Part shown: positions 26,301 to 35,393 of the stretch, in pieces
Numbering within the stretch: the first letter of the stretch is position 1
Layout: each line of letters opens with the position of its first letter
Source: Bacteroidia bacterium
Lineage (GTDB): Bacteria > Bacteroidota > Bacteroidia > Cytophagales > Cyclobacteriaceae
Length of the DNA stretch: 47,208 nt
Assembly: GCA_030432655.1 (NCBI GenBank)
Contig: JAUILA010000033.1
Span: 1-47,208 of the forward strand
Direction: 5' to 3'
The notes under the pieces: model-generated
Database searches by the model: none
Seen by the model: the letters and a program-made list of their open reading frames with translations, nothing else
Told to the model about the DNA's origin: nothing
Program-made: the position numbers and the translations under genes

Positions 26301-28257
26301 GGAAGACATAAGTTTTGAGAATAATACATTTGCCTCCAGGCATGCCTTGTTTGAAATGCTATCAAATAACCCGGATAAGCCCCTGGTGGAAGGTACAGAT
26401 GTTAAACTTGACTTTAACCTGAATGACAGTACTGCGACCATCAGTCCGGAAGTAGAAGGCGAAGCGGCTATTGTCTTTCCCTATGCCCAGTTCAATACGT
26501 CCATTACCGAAGCTAAATGGGACCTGGAGGAACAGAAGATTTACATGACAAAACCGGAAGATATTGCCATTGAGTCATCCTACTTCTATACAACACGGGA
26601 AGACCTTGACAGCCTTGCCTTCAATGCCACCAGTGCGGAATATGACCTGCAGACAAATGAGCTGAAGGTCATGGGTATCCCGTATATTACCGTTGCAGAT
26701 GCAAGGATCACCCCGGAAAACGGGGAAGTGCTGATCCTGGAGAATTCGAAGATCGGGCGCCTGACCAACACCACCATCGTTCTGGATACGCTGAATGCCT
26801 ATCATACGCTGACCGACGGCGTGATTGATGTTATCAGCCGAAATGAATTTACCGGTTATGCTACCTATCATTTCATAAACTCCCTGGGAGACAGTGTCCC
26901 GGTACGGTTTGACAATTTCCGGCTGGAGACCATGGAGTTTGGCTCAGGAAGGAAGGCGTATACCGAGCAGCACTCTGTTGCTGACGGATATGTGCGTGAG
27001 GACCAGGATGCAATGGTGGCTCCCGGAATGTTCTATAAGGGCGGGATGATTCTTTACGCCCACAAACCAACACTTGAGCTGGATGGGTATATTAAACTGG
27101 ACATGGATGAGCCCGGCTATGATACCTGGATCAAGCATGCAAGTACCGGTGATGACGAAAAAGTAGTTATCGATTTCGAGGATAATATTACGGAAGACGG
27201 ACGTCCGGTTGTTGCGGGCCTCCACTTCAGTACGTTTGACGGAAGTCTGTACAGGACATTCATTACCCAGAAACTGTCTCCGGATGATGATGATTTTTAT
27301 AAGGCCGGAGGAGTTTTGTACTATGATGAGGAGAATAACGATTTTGTGATCGAAGATCCTAAAAAGGCATCGGGAGAATTACTTGCGGGAAGAATATTCA
27401 GGTATAACCGCCAATCCAAAAATATCCGGTTTGAAGGTCCGGCGAACTTCCTGCCGAGTTATCCGGATGCATCATTTAAAGGATCCGTGATTGGAACGGG
27501 AAATATGGATGAAAACAATTTTGCCATCAATGCAATGCTGGCAGTAAATTTCAGCCCCGTTCCTGACCAGGTATTTGAGGCAATGACCGCTGACATCCTT
27601 GATGTGATCAATAATCTTGGTGCACCTGAAGCCATGGGAGATCCGACAACACTCTTGTATAAACTGGCCGATGTCGCCGGTGAGCGTGCCGCCCGTGAAT
27701 ATGAAAAAGCCATGATGGAAGAATATGTTTCGCTTGGCGGATTTACTAATGAGACCACGGTTTCAATGATGTTCCCGAATATTGATTTTAAATGGTCGGA
27801 TGAGTATAATGCTTTTTATAATGTCGGTAAGATAGGACTTTCGAATATTGATAAATTTGATATCAATGCTTCACTTGACGGATTCATGGAGATTCGCAGG
27901 ACCGAAGACGGCGAACCCGTCTTTAACCTTTTCATTAAAGCATCCGGCGCTTCCTGGTTTTTCTTTAGTTATGAAGACAACCGGTTACTCATGTACTCCA
28001 GCAATGAGCTCTTCAATCAGCTTGTCAGTGAAAAGAGCAACGGTGCCAAGGCAAAAATCGGGGAACTTGTCTTTGCCCCGGCTGACCGCATAGAAACTTT
28101 GTCATTTATCAATGAATTCCGCTCGAATTACCTGGGTATTGATGATGAATACTTCCTGGATTCAGAAGTGGAAACGGTAGTTGATGAGGATCAGGATGGA
28201 TTTGGTGGTAAAACCACCGAAGATGATGGATTTGAAGACGAGGACGACGGATTTTAA
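23398..28257 (+). CDS. Very large exported protein of unknown function with acidic Trp-rich segment
   Basis: A 1619-residue protein not recognised from any named family. It has a signal peptide (about 1-23, ending ATARSQQ) and no further obvious membrane segment. An alpha-type N-terminal part (about 30-165) is followed by a low-complexity segment at about 182-239 made almost only of Asp, Glu and Trp (repeats such as EEDWDDDD, DEDWDEDDGW, WSDDWDDE). About 1300 residues then look beta-rich, with regular short strands and statements like ATSAEYDLQTNELKVMG that recall, but do not prove, LptA/OstA-like beta-jellyroll repeats. The tail is acidic with DGF repeats (EDDGFEDEDDGF). No type IX sorting domain or lipobox was seen. 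It stands alone between the prmA terminator and plsY. Confidence 0.8.
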   Translation: MIKAQLRYGLLILIFLLSATARSQQSILPDDNPAMGDTLVSILEKSGNEKVKATSRSLSAVWASLGRENEKLAADQIRLMYNKKLPVRPYISTYAAALVAAVNTEGLSGDKINEWLSTAGKVIELQSRKDIMTFLRTSENFFVSRELFSSNSNRLKILDDSYSFEYIAIPELTEVAEPLAESDEFAEEEDWDDDDAWEEDELTDEDWDEDDGWSDDWDDEPADGDWDTEWEEEEWEDKPAFDAAAEMSNLGAKPLPVVEGAVIRFDQVTLNFITEYDSVFLNNSAGAYKITTHEFVGDGGRFDWSMAGLSAGNVYADLGAYSFDVRKPYLEASTAKMTYEGKLNEPVDGLFEYKSVRHDSISQVTYPRFMSFYSNIEVEGFGPDITYVGGFSLKGASVLSTSLYGDLSTVYVATNEMPRFKASSATFEFMDTVMLSKRAKVVIYQGYDSIYHPAVRVRYEIPGRNLVLQKDKGGYRNTPYSTSYFNMDFTSDIIRWDLNSDSLDVSILEARRMVPAYFESIDHYKVEDYRALGDQVYDFNPLSLVVAYGNKSGEEEFFVADLARSYRKDLRQMQGAMLFLAQKGLIGYNARTGLITLKSKARHLYTSNFGRKDFDNIILSSVIMDKPNASLNFREGYMTVRGVEEFRLSDSLNVVIEPDSSTITLLKDRSFRFNGKITAGNYEYYGRDFTFRYDSFLINLSEIDSVQFYIKDVNSRGGSGRKKINNSLVSDATGATKGVLYINRPDNKSGKIPYTDYPKFDSGSESVVFFNNKDMLGGVYDKSINFVVPPFAVDSLSGDDPTSISFDGQFVSEIFPTFDARLEVMEDYSMGFDYTTPPEGLNLYGSDSRFYNEVRLDKEGLRGNGRISHLSMDIYSEDFLFYPDSVITQGDSLVMNERMAGNFLYPDAHLENFSMKWSPDEDNFEVKTGETPFRFYDNFAALNGEATISQQGIQASGIVESRGSRFESEDISFENNTFASRHALFEMLSNNPDKPLVEGTDVKLDFNLNDSTATISPEVEGEAAIVFPYAQFNTSITEAKWDLEEQKIYMTKPEDIAIESSYFYTTREDLDSLAFNATSAEYDLQTNELKVMGIPYITVADARITPENGEVLILENSKIGRLTNTTIVLDTLNAYHTLTDGVIDVISRNEFTGYATYHFINSLGDSVPVRFDNFRLETMEFGSGRKAYTEQHSVADGYVREDQDAMVAPGMFYKGGMILYAHKPTLELDGYIKLDMDEPGYDTWIKHASTGDDEKVVIDFEDNITEDGRPVVAGLHFSTFDGSLYRTFITQKLSPDDDDFYKAGGVLYYDEENNDFVIEDPKKASGELLAGRIFRYNRQSKNIRFEGPANFLPSYPDASFKGSVIGTGNMDENNFAINAMLAVNFSPVPDQVFEAMTADILDVINNLGAPEAMGDPTTLLYKLADVAGERAAREYEKAMMEEYVSLGGFTNETTVSMMFPNIDFKWSDEYNAFYNVGKIGLSNIDKFDINASLDGFMEIRRTEDGEPVFNLFIKASGASWFFFSYEDNRLLMYSSNELFNQLVSEKSNGAKAKIGELVFAPADRIETLSFINEFRSNYLGIDDEYFLDSEVETVVDEDQDGFGGKTTEDDGFEDEDDGF

Positions 28258-28335
28258 CTCATTGCAGGCCAGTCACATAGATTCTGCTGCATACCGCCGG
28301 TAATAAATTGTCTTCACTAACCCTCCCGAATTTTG

Positions 28336-28343
28336 TATATTTG
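28336..28343 (+). promoter_or_regulatory. Bacteroidota -7 promoter box (TATATTTG) of plsY
   Basis: TATATTTG matches TAnnTTTG and lies 50 bases before the plsY ATG, which allows a normal short leader. The nearest upstream TTG (28308-28310) is 25 bases away, longer than the usual spacer. Confidence 0.35.
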
Positions 28344-28393
28344 TGTCAAGGTAACAGATTGGATAATTCTGTTAATAATGTAAACCTCGTTTC

Positions 28394-29044
28394 ATGCAAG
28401 TACTTTACATTCTTTTTGGTGCAATGTTTGCCTACCTGCTCGGGTCTGTTCCTACAGCGGTTTGGTGGGGTAAGGCATTTTATAATGTAGATGTCCGCGA
28501 ACATGGCAGCGGAAATCCGGGTGCCACAAATACCTTCAGGGTTTTGGGAAAGCGCGCGGGAATCATCGTTATGCTGGCAGACATTGTTAAAGGGATGGTT
28601 GCCACTTCTCTGGCCGTACCACTGATGAACCTGGGATTTATTCCGGAAGCAAATCTTGTCACCTTCAAAATTATTTTTGGTGTTATAGCCGTGACCGGAC
28701 ATATTTTCTCGATCTTCCTGAATTTTAAAGGCGGGAAGGGAGTTGCCACCCTGCTGGGAATGATGGTCGCAGTTAATTATGAAGTGGCACTCATATCTAT
28801 TGCGATATTTATTGTCACCCTCCTGGTGTCTAAATATGTTTCCCTGGCATCCATCATCAGTGCTCTCGCGTTTCCAAGCATTCTGACGTTCATACCCCGC
28901 TTTAAGACCTCCGAGCCATTACTGATCATCTTTGGTTTTTTCTTGTTTATCGTGATCGTCTGGACACATCAGAAGAATATCCGGCGAATAGTGGATGGCG
29001 AGGAGAACAAAACCTATATCATAAAAAAGCGGGAGAGCGATTAG
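28394..29044 (+). CDS. plsY: Glycerol-3-phosphate acyltransferase PlsY
   Basis: A 216-residue inner-membrane enzyme that transfers an acyl group from acyl-phosphate to glycerol 3-phosphate, the first step of phospholipid synthesis. The conserved cytoplasmic motifs are visible: GSVPTAVWWGKAF followed by REHGSGNPGATNTFRVLGK, and FKGGKGVATLLG. Five membrane segments are expected. Its stop shares TTAG with the stop of the convergent GH3-family gene. Confidence 0.95.
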   Translation: MQVLYILFGAMFAYLLGSVPTAVWWGKAFYNVDVREHGSGNPGATNTFRVLGKRAGIIVMLADIVKGMVATSLAVPLMNLGFIPEANLVTFKIIFGVIAVTGHIFSIFLNFKGGKGVATLLGMMVAVNYEVALISIAIFIVTLLVSKYVSLASIISALAFPSILTFIPRFKTSEPLLIIFGFFLFIVIVWTHQKNIRRIVDGEENKTYIIKKRESD

Positions 29045-30570
29045 GTGCTCAGTTGACTGAGCATAGCCAGAATATCCTCCACATATTCGCGTGAATTACT
29101 GAGACGGGGCACTTTGTTTTGTCCGCCCAGTTTATTTCGCTTTTTCATCCAGCGGTAGAATGTTCCCGGTTCAACATAATGAATTGTCGGAGGAACAAGG
29201 GCCATGTTATGGTATCGTTTGGCATCATAATCCGAATTGATCTCGCGAAGCTTTTTATCCAGCAACTGGTTGAATTCCTCCCGGTTGTCCGGAGGGGTTT
29301 TAAATTCAATGATCCACTCGTGGCTGCCTTTCGCATTACCCTCAAAAAAGATGGGCGCAGCCGTAAAGTTGTCAATCGAGGCGTGAGTCATCTCGCAGGC
29401 ATACGTAATGGCCGTTTCTGCATTCTCTACCACCACTTCTTCTCCAAATGCATTAATGAAATGCTTTGTACGCCCTGAAATTCGAATCCGGTACGGGCTC
29501 AGCGATGTAAACTTCACTGTATCTCCAATACTATATCTCCAGAGCCCCGCATTGGTCGTAATGACCATTGCATAATTCTTGTCGAGTTCAACATCCTGCA
29601 GCGGAATTACTTTGGGGTTTTCGTTTTCAAGTTCTTCGAACGGAATGAATTCATAAAATATGCCGTAATCCAGCATGAGAAGCAATTCATCACTATTCTT
29701 CTGATCCTGAATCCCGAAAAATCCTTCTGAGGCATTATACGTTTCTACATACCTCATTTCTTCATCCGGTATGATTGATCGGAATACAGGGCGATAAGGG
29801 GTAAACGCTACTGCGCCATGAAAAAATACCTCGAGGTTAGGCCAAACCTCCTTGATATTATCCACTCCTTTATTTTCCATGATCTTCTGCAACAGGAGAA
29901 TGGTCCAGGTCGGAACACCTGAGAGACTTGTTACATTCTGATCCATCGTAATCCTGGCCATTTTTTCAATCTTCTCCTCCCATTCGTCCATAAGGGCAAC
30001 ATCCAGGCTTGGGGTCCTGATCATTTGGGCCCACAGGGGAAGATTCTTCATGATAACTGCTGAAACATCACCGTAGTATGAGTTCTGGGAGGGGTTAAAT
30101 TCATTGATCTGATGACTCCCGCCGATGGCCAGACCTTTACCGCTGAACATCCTGCTCATAGGATAATTGTTAATATAGATGGAGATCAGGTCTTTGCCAC
30201 CCTTAAAATGACAGTCTTCCAGTGCTTCGGTTGTCACCGGAATGAATTTGCTGCGCGCATTGGTGGTCCCGGAAGACTTGGCAAACCAGGTCACTTCGGT
30301 TGGCCAGAGAATATTCTGTTCTCCCCGCATCAGTCGCTCAATGTACGGGAACATCTGTTCATAGGTTTGAACCGGGACGCGTTCGCGATATTCCTCATAG
30401 GTTTTAATATCGCTGAAACCGAATTTTTTACCAAACTCCGTATTTTTTCCTTTTTCCAACAGTCCGGTAAGCAGTTCATGCTGAACTTCATGGGGGTATT
30501 TCATGAAGAGCTCAATATCATGAATACGCTTCTTCATCACCCAGGTCAGTATGGAATTAATCAGGCTCAC
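29041..30570 (-). CDS. GH3 auxin-responsive-promoter family protein (acyl-adenylating fold)
   Basis: A 509-residue protein of the GH3 family, ANL-superfamily enzymes that adenylate carboxylic acids and, in plants, join them to amino acids. Landmarks are the ATP-loop-like FAKSSGTTNARSKFIPVT, YGDVSAVIMKN, YNASEGFFGIQDQ, and the C-terminal domain with GLWRYSIGDTVKFTS and FINAFGEEVVVENAE. Bacterial members are common in Bacteroidota and have no assigned plant-hormone role, so the substrate here is open. It lies three bases behind lptB in a recJ-lptB-GH3 run and faces plsY. Confidence 0.88.
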   Translation of the reverse strand: MSLINSILTWVMKKRIHDIELFMKYPHEVQHELLTGLLEKGKNTEFGKKFGFSDIKTYEEYRERVPVQTYEQMFPYIERLMRGEQNILWPTEVTWFAKSSGTTNARSKFIPVTTEALEDCHFKGGKDLISIYINNYPMSRMFSGKGLAIGGSHQINEFNPSQNSYYGDVSAVIMKNLPLWAQMIRTPSLDVALMDEWEEKIEKMARITMDQNVTSLSGVPTWTILLLQKIMENKGVDNIKEVWPNLEVFFHGAVAFTPYRPVFRSIIPDEEMRYVETYNASEGFFGIQDQKNSDELLLMLDYGIFYEFIPFEELENENPKVIPLQDVELDKNYAMVITTNAGLWRYSIGDTVKFTSLSPYRIRISGRTKHFINAFGEEVVVENAETAITYACEMTHASIDNFTAAPIFFEGNAKGSHEWIIEFKTPPDNREEFNQLLDKKLREINSDYDAKRYHNMALVPPTIHYVEPGTFYRWMKKRNKLGGQNKVPRLSNSREYVEDILAMLSQLST

Positions 30571-30573
30571 CTA

Positions 30574-31305
30574 TTATATCTTTCTTTTTAATTCGAAATG
30601 CTTTCCAAGATAAACCCGCCGTACCTGTTCATCAGCTGCCAGGTCTTCGGCGCTGCCTGCTTTGAGAAGCCTTCCTTCAAACATGAGGTAGGCCCGGTCG
30701 GTTATTGACAATGTCTCATTTACATTGTGGTCAGTAATGAGAATCCCAATATTTTTCTTTTTCAGCTGAGCTACGATTGTTTGTATTTCTTCCACTGCGA
30801 TCGGATCCACGCCGGCGAAGGGTTCATCCAGTAATACAAAGCTGGGATCAACTGCGAGTGCCCGAGCAATTTCAGTCCGGCGTCTTTCCCCTCCCGATAA
30901 AACCATACCCATGTTCTTGCGGACATGTGTAAGGCTGAATTCTTCCAGGAGCATTTCCGTCTTTTCTTTCATGTCAGACTTGCTCATGTCACGCATTTCA
31001 AGGACAGCCATTATATTTTCCTCAACCGATAATTTTCTGAAAACCGAAGCCTCCTGTGCCAGGTATCCGATTCCGCGCTTGGCACGACGGTACATCGGCA
31101 ACCCGGTCAGATTCTCCTTGTCCAGAAATATCTCGCCTTCGTTCGGTTTAATGAGTCCAACAATCATGTAAAAAGTGGTGGTCTTTCCCGCTCCGTTAGG
31201 ACCAAGAAGCCCGACAATCTCACCCTGCTCCACTTCTACTGAAACATCATTGACGACCGTACGCTTTTTATATTTTTTTACGAGGTTTTTGGCGTGTAGC
31301 TTCAT
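30574..31305 (-). CDS. lptB: LPS export ABC transporter ATP-binding protein
   Basis: A 243-residue ABC ATPase of standard LptB length, which powers lipopolysaccharide extraction from the inner membrane together with LptF, LptG and LptC (not in this window). Visible motifs are Walker [10 protein letters not shown], the Q-loop region [18 protein letters not shown], signature [15 protein letters not shown], Walker [14 protein letters not shown], and the H-loop ITDHN. The sequence around [10 protein letters not shown] is characteristic of LptB. It starts 14 bases after the recJ stop. Confidence 0.95.
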   Translation of the reverse strand: MKLHAKNLVKKYKKRTVVNDVSVEVEQGEIVGLLGPNGAGKTTTFYMIVGLIKPNEGEIFLDKENLTGLPMYRRAKRGIGYLAQEASVFRKLSVEENIMAVLEMRDMSKSDMKEKTEMLLEEFSLTHVRKNMGMVLSGGERRRTEIARALAVDPSFVLLDEPFAGVDPIAVEEIQTIVAQLKKKNIGILITDHNVNETLSITDRAYLMFEGRLLKAGSAEDLAADEQVRRVYLGKHFELKRKI

Positions 31306-31319
31306 CTGTTCAAATATAC

Positions 31320-33023
31320 TTAATCCACCTTAATATCCTGGATCATAAGTTGAAGGGAGGTCTTGCCGCGAAAGTGATTGACTTCCAGCGAATAGGCCAT
31401 ATTAAAATAATCACTCCCCTTTATAAGATCTTCTAACCCGCCGAGCCCAAAGCCGATCGCATCGAAGTAATTTCCGCTGTCTTCCTGGCACACCTGCATT
31501 TTCAGATGTTTCCCTTTCAAAACACGGACTGACCGGGCCTTCAGTTTGCAGCTCATGAAAACCGGATTAAGATTTTCCGGGCCGAAAGGGGCAAACTGCC
31601 TGATGATCCTGAAAAATTTCGGTGTGATCTCATCAAATTTCAAGCCACTGTCAATCCTGATTTCAGGAGTAAGGTCTTCTTCCCTGATTGTCCGCGATAC
31701 TACTTTTTCAAATTCCTCACGAAAAGCGCTGACATTGTCTTCCCGTAATGTCATTCCGGCAGCATGCATATGTCCGCCGAATTGCTCAAGCAAATCAGCA
31801 CAGGAGGTCAGTGCTGAATAAACATCGAACCCGTTTACGGATCGTGCGGATCCGGTGACAAGGTTTTCCGATTTGTGGGTAAGGATAATAGTGGGCCGGT
31901 AATATCTTTCAATGCAGCGGGAGGCAACAATCCCGATTACTCCTTTATGCCAGTCTTTTTTAAAAAGGACGGTACTTCTGGCACTAATCATAGTACTGTC
32001 CGCCTCAATCATTTCAAGTGCCTCACGGGTGATTAATTCATCCGTTTCCTTCCGAACCTGGTTTTGTTCATGGAGTTCATGCGCATAAGAAGCTGCTTCT
32101 TCTTCAGAGGCTGCCAGCATGAGCACAACAGCATCGAAGGCATGATTTATCCTTCCCGCACTGTTGATCCGCGGGGCTATCCGAAACACCACATTCGTCA
32201 TCGTCACCTCGGTCATCCCGGATAAGTGCATAAGTGCCTGAAGACCTGGCCGGGGATTTTCCCTGAGTCGCGCCAACCCGAAATGTGCCAGAATACGGTT
32301 CTCGCCGGTTACCGGCACAATGTCGGCCCCGATACTCACCGCTACCAGGTCGAGGTAATCAAGAGGGTCAACCGGGAGATCCGGATGGTTAAGATAAAAG
32401 GCCTGGATGAATTTGAATCCAACCCCGCAACCAGAGAGCTCCTTAAAAGGGTACAGACAATCGTTCCGCTTTGGATCCAGAACAGCAACCGCCGGCGGAA
32501 GTTTCTTTCCGGGAAGGTGATGATCACACACAATAAAATCGATCCCGTATTCCTTCGCACGAGAGATCAGCTCAACTGATTTGATACCACAGTCCAGGGT
32601 GATCACCAGTCCGGCGTTTTCTTCCCGGGCTCTCAGGATTCCTGCTTCCGACACCCCATATCCTTCTTTGTGCCGGTCAGGAATGTAATAGCTGATATTC
32701 GGGTGAAATGAACGCAGAAAATGGAACATCATGGCTACAGACGTGGTTCCGTCCACATCATAATCCCCGTACACCACAATCCGCTCCTGCCGGCTCACAG
32801 CCAGGGCAAGACGATCGACTGCCTGATCCATGTCTTTCATCTTAAATGGATCGTGCAGCATTGAAAGGGACGGTCTGAAGAATGCTTTTGCTTCTTCAAA
32901 TTCCCTGATTCCCCGCTGCGCAAGTAGACGGGCGATTGGCCGGATTACACCTATTTGAGCCCCGAGGCTATTCTGAATTGCCTGATCGGGTTCCGGTACC
33001 ATTCTCCAACGTTTATCCTGCAT
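31320..33023 (-). CDS. recJ: Single-stranded-DNA-specific exonuclease RecJ
   Basis: A 567-residue 5'-3' exonuclease of the DHH phosphoesterase family, used in recombination and mismatch repair. DHH motifs are seen in order: [28 protein letters not shown], and the DHHA1 signature [11 protein letters not shown], followed by an OB-fold region. Length is normal for Bacteroidota. A full -7 box lies four bases before the ATG and directly abuts the terminator of the upstream gene. It probably heads the recJ-lptB-GH3 transcription unit. Confidence 0.95.
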   Translation of the reverse strand: MQDKRWRMVPEPDQAIQNSLGAQIGVIRPIARLLAQRGIREFEEAKAFFRPSLSMLHDPFKMKDMDQAVDRLALAVSRQERIVVYGDYDVDGTTSVAMMFHFLRSFHPNISYYIPDRHKEGYGVSEAGILRAREENAGLVITLDCGIKSVELISRAKEYGIDFIVCDHHLPGKKLPPAVAVLDPKRNDCLYPFKELSGCGVGFKFIQAFYLNHPDLPVDPLDYLDLVAVSIGADIVPVTGENRILAHFGLARLRENPRPGLQALMHLSGMTEVTMTNVVFRIAPRINSAGRINHAFDAVVLMLAASEEEAASYAHELHEQNQVRKETDELITREALEMIEADSTMISARSTVLFKKDWHKGVIGIVASRCIERYYRPTIILTHKSENLVTGSARSVNGFDVYSALTSCADLLEQFGGHMHAAGMTLREDNVSAFREEFEKVVSRTIREEDLTPEIRIDSGLKFDEITPKFFRIIRQFAPFGPENLNPVFMSCKLKARSVRVLKGKHLKMQVCQEDSGNYFDAIGFGLGGLEDLIKGSDYFNMAYSLEVNHFRGKTSLQLMIQDIKVD

Positions 33024-33027
33024 GCGG

Positions 33028-33035
33028 CAAATATA
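33028..33035 (-). promoter_or_regulatory. Bacteroidota -7 promoter box (TATATTTG) of recJ
   Basis: On the minus strand TATATTTG matches TAnnTTTG and lies four bases before the recJ ATG. It abuts the T-run of the upstream terminator. A -33 TTTG is missing because the terminator stem occupies that position. Confidence 0.38.
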
Positions 33036-33066
33036 AAAAACGGGCTGCCAGTTACCCGGCAGCCCG
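33035..33066 (-). terminator. Intrinsic terminator of the SPOR-like gene
   Basis: A nine-base GC-rich stem CGGGCTGCC / GGCAGCCCG (33041-33049 and 33058-33066) with an eight-base loop. On the minus strand it is followed by six T residues (33040-33035). It lies about 70 bases beyond the stop of the 205-residue gene and just before recJ. Confidence 0.88.
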
Positions 33067-33136
33067 AAATATTTTGTTAATAATTTAGTATGCTGTCCGT
33101 TCTGATTACGGTAACATACAAATTATCGCGGACAAA

Positions 33137-33754
33137 TTATTGAGAGATCACCCCTTCCAGTACATCTTTGATCGGAACCCGCTCGCCATCCTTGTAAGGA
33201 ACGATCCAGGCATCCTTCACGCCCATTTCCCGCAGGTACTTCTTAAACGTATCCGCTTCCCAATAATCCCTGAAGTTGCCCAGGGTTATTTTTTGGGTTT
33301 CATCACGGATCTCACCGGCAAAATTCGGATTGTTTTCAAAATATTTGCTCAGGTCTTTATTTCTGAAAGCCCCGATCTGTACTTTAAAAACCACACCCGG
33401 CATGGCAGCCGCCGTGGCTCCCGCGGCACCAGTTTCCTGAAGGCTGCTAAGTTCAGAATTAGCCGCCGACAAGTCGGCCCGTATCTGTGTAAGATTCTCC
33501 TCTAATTCGTCAATTTTCTGGTTCTTATTATCTAATTGTGACTGTAATGCCTGATTTTCTTCTTTAATAGTCGTGACTTCCTGCTGAAGCTGTTGCTCAT
33601 TTTCCATCAGTGTTTTCAACTGGGCAGGATCTTTCACCATTTGCTTGGCCATACGTTTCCATTCTTTTTTTTCTTCCTTGGAAAGCTGCGCAAACGTATT
33701 TACGCATATAAAAAGGCTCAGCGTCAGTGTCAGAAGAACTGAAAAATTTTTCAT
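33137..33754 (-). CDS. Exported coiled-coil protein with C-terminal SPOR-like domain
   Basis: A 205-residue protein with a signal peptide (about 1-22, ending NTFAQ). A charged segment and a long coiled coil (about 45-105, heptad-like Glu/Gln/Leu pattern) follow. A short Ala/Gly linker leads to a SPOR-like domain (VVFKVQIGAFRNKDLSKYF, GNFRDYWEADTFKKYLREMG, DAWIVPYKDG). SPOR domains bind glycan strands lacking stem peptides, often at division sites, so a periplasmic envelope role is likely. Some databases would call it ezrin/radixin/moesin-like because of the coiled coil. It is a single-gene unit with its own terminator. Confidence 0.8.
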   Translation of the reverse strand: MKNFSVLLTLTLSLFICVNTFAQLSKEEKKEWKRMAKQMVKDPAQLKTLMENEQQLQQEVTTIKEENQALQSQLDNKNQKIDELEENLTQIRADLSAANSELSSLQETGAAGATAAAMPGVVFKVQIGAFRNKDLSKYFENNPNFAGEIRDETQKITLGNFRDYWEADTFKKYLREMGVKDAWIVPYKDGERVPIKDVLEGVISQ

Positions 33755-33810
33755 GAGTTATAGATTTAAAAAATGACAATCAAAGGCAATATAAGCATTT
33801 CTCGGGAAAT

Positions 33811-35211
33811 TCAACCCTTCAAACTACCCACCATATCTTCCGGACGTACCCATTTATTGAATTCTTCTTCAGTTAGATACCCGAGATTCAAGGCTTCCTC
33901 TTTGAGGGTGGTTCCGTTTTCATGCGCCGTCTTCGCGATTTTTGCCGCTTTTTCATAACCAATATGGGTATTCAGCGCAGTAACAAGCATCAGACTGTTA
34001 TTCAGGTGTTCCCTGATGTTCTTCTCATGCGGTTCAATTCCTATAGCGCAATGCTCGTCAAACGACACACAGGCATCTCCCAGAAGGCGAGCAGACTGGA
34101 GGAAGTTGGCCGCCATGACCGGCTTGAAAACATTTAGTTCATAATGACCCTGTGTGCCACCCACGGCAATGGCCATGTCATTCCCGATAACCTGGGCACA
34201 AACCATGGTCATGGCCTCGCATTGCGTAGGGTTGACTTTGCCAGGCATAATCGAGGAGCCTGGTTCATTTGCCGGAATAATAATTTCACCAATTCCTGCC
34301 CGAGGACCGGAAGCCAGCAACCGGATGTCATTGGCAATCTTATTCAGGGATACAGCCAGCTGCTTCAGTGCACCATGACTCTCAACGATAGCATCATGGG
34401 CGGCAAGCGCCTCAAATTTATTTTCGGCCGTCCGGAACGGCAGCCCGGTGAATTCTGCGATCTTACCGGCAACTGTTTCAGCATAACCTTCAGGGGTGTT
34501 GATACCTGTCCCCACGGCGGTTCCCCCGAGTGCAATCTCGGAAAGATGATCGAGCGTATTTTTCAACGCTTTCATGCCATGGTCAAGCTGGCTCACATAC
34601 CCGGAGAATTCCTGTCCGAGTGTCAGCGGGGTCGCGTCCATCAGGTGGGTGCGTCCGATTTTCACGACATTCATAAACTCTTCGGATTTTTTTGCCAGTG
34701 TGTTGCGAAGCTGCTCGATTCCCGGCAGGGTGGTTTCCACGACCATTTTGTAGCACGCGATATGCATGCCGGTGGGAAATGTGTCATTGGATGACTGGGA
34801 CTTATTTACATCATCGTTCGGATGGATCGTCCGCAAACCTTCTCCAAGCTCATTACCCTGCATGATATGCGCCCGGTTGGCGATCACCTCATTGACATTC
34901 ATGTTGGATTGCGTACCTGAGCCTGTTTGCCAGATGACCAGGGGAAACTGGTCGTCCAGCTTTCCTTCAAGTATTTCATCGCAGACACGTGAGATAAGGT
35001 CTCTTTTATCTTCCGGCAGCACACCAAGGTCATGATTTGCGTGGGCCGCCGCTTTTTTCAGGTAAGCAAATCCGCGAACAATTTCCAGGGGCATACTGGC
35101 AGGATTACCGATCCTGAAGTTATTTCTGGAGCGTTCGGTCTGTGCTCCCCAGTATTTATCCGCAGGGACTTTCACCTCCCCCATTGTATCTTTTTCTATT
35201 CGGTATGACAT
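33811..35211 (-). CDS. fumC: Class II fumarate hydratase
   Basis: A 466-residue cytoplasmic TCA-cycle enzyme that interconverts fumarate and malate. It has the lyase-1 signature [36 protein letters not shown] in mid-sequence, and [11 protein letters not shown]. Length and N-terminus ([19 protein letters not shown]) are typical of FumC, as opposed to aspartase or argininosuccinate lyase. It has a TACCTTTG promoter box 25 bases before the start. Confidence 0.96.
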   Translation of the reverse strand: MSYRIEKDTMGEVKVPADKYWGAQTERSRNNFRIGNPASMPLEIVRGFAYLKKAAAHANHDLGVLPEDKRDLISRVCDEILEGKLDDQFPLVIWQTGSGTQSNMNVNEVIANRAHIMQGNELGEGLRTIHPNDDVNKSQSSNDTFPTGMHIACYKMVVETTLPGIEQLRNTLAKKSEEFMNVVKIGRTHLMDATPLTLGQEFSGYVSQLDHGMKALKNTLDHLSEIALGGTAVGTGINTPEGYAETVAGKIAEFTGLPFRTAENKFEALAAHDAIVESHGALKQLAVSLNKIANDIRLLASGPRAGIGEIIIPANEPGSSIMPGKVNPTQCEAMTMVCAQVIGNDMAIAVGGTQGHYELNVFKPVMAANFLQSARLLGDACVSFDEHCAIGIEPHEKNIREHLNNSLMLVTALNTHIGYEKAAKIAKTAHENGTTLKEEALNLGYLTEEEFNKWVRPEDMVGSLKG

Positions 35212-35236
35212 GATGTGTTTTCTGTTTTGGCTTTAA

Positions 35237-35244
35237 CAAAGGTA
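35237..35244 (-). promoter_or_regulatory. Bacteroidota -7 promoter box (TACCTTTG) of fumC
   Basis: On the minus strand TACCTTTG matches TAnnTTTG, 25 bases before the fumC ATG. An upstream TTTTG is 24 bases away, longer than the standard spacer, so only the -7 element is well supported. Confidence 0.4.
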
Positions 35245-35393
35245 GGCAAATTCGCACCTTTTTGCCTTCAAAATCCCGGCGGAATTGGCAGGGATAATTT
35301 CGACATTCACCGGTAAAGAATCGGCAATAACCGATAAGACCTGTTCCGGCCTTGTCTTTTTCAGTAAAATTGAACCAACAAACGAAATTAATC

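Noticed and set aside
25744-26343. A 199-codon minus-strand reading frame
   Set aside because: It lies wholly within the large exported protein gene on the opposite strand and its composition is not protein-like.
29041-30570. Recent transfer of the GH3 gene from plants
   Set aside because: GH3-family proteins are widespread in Bacteroidota and the gene does not look foreign to its neighbours.
34144-34794. A 216-codon plus-strand reading frame
   Set aside because: It is antisense to fumC, which has a full set of family motifs; the antisense product has no recognisable features.
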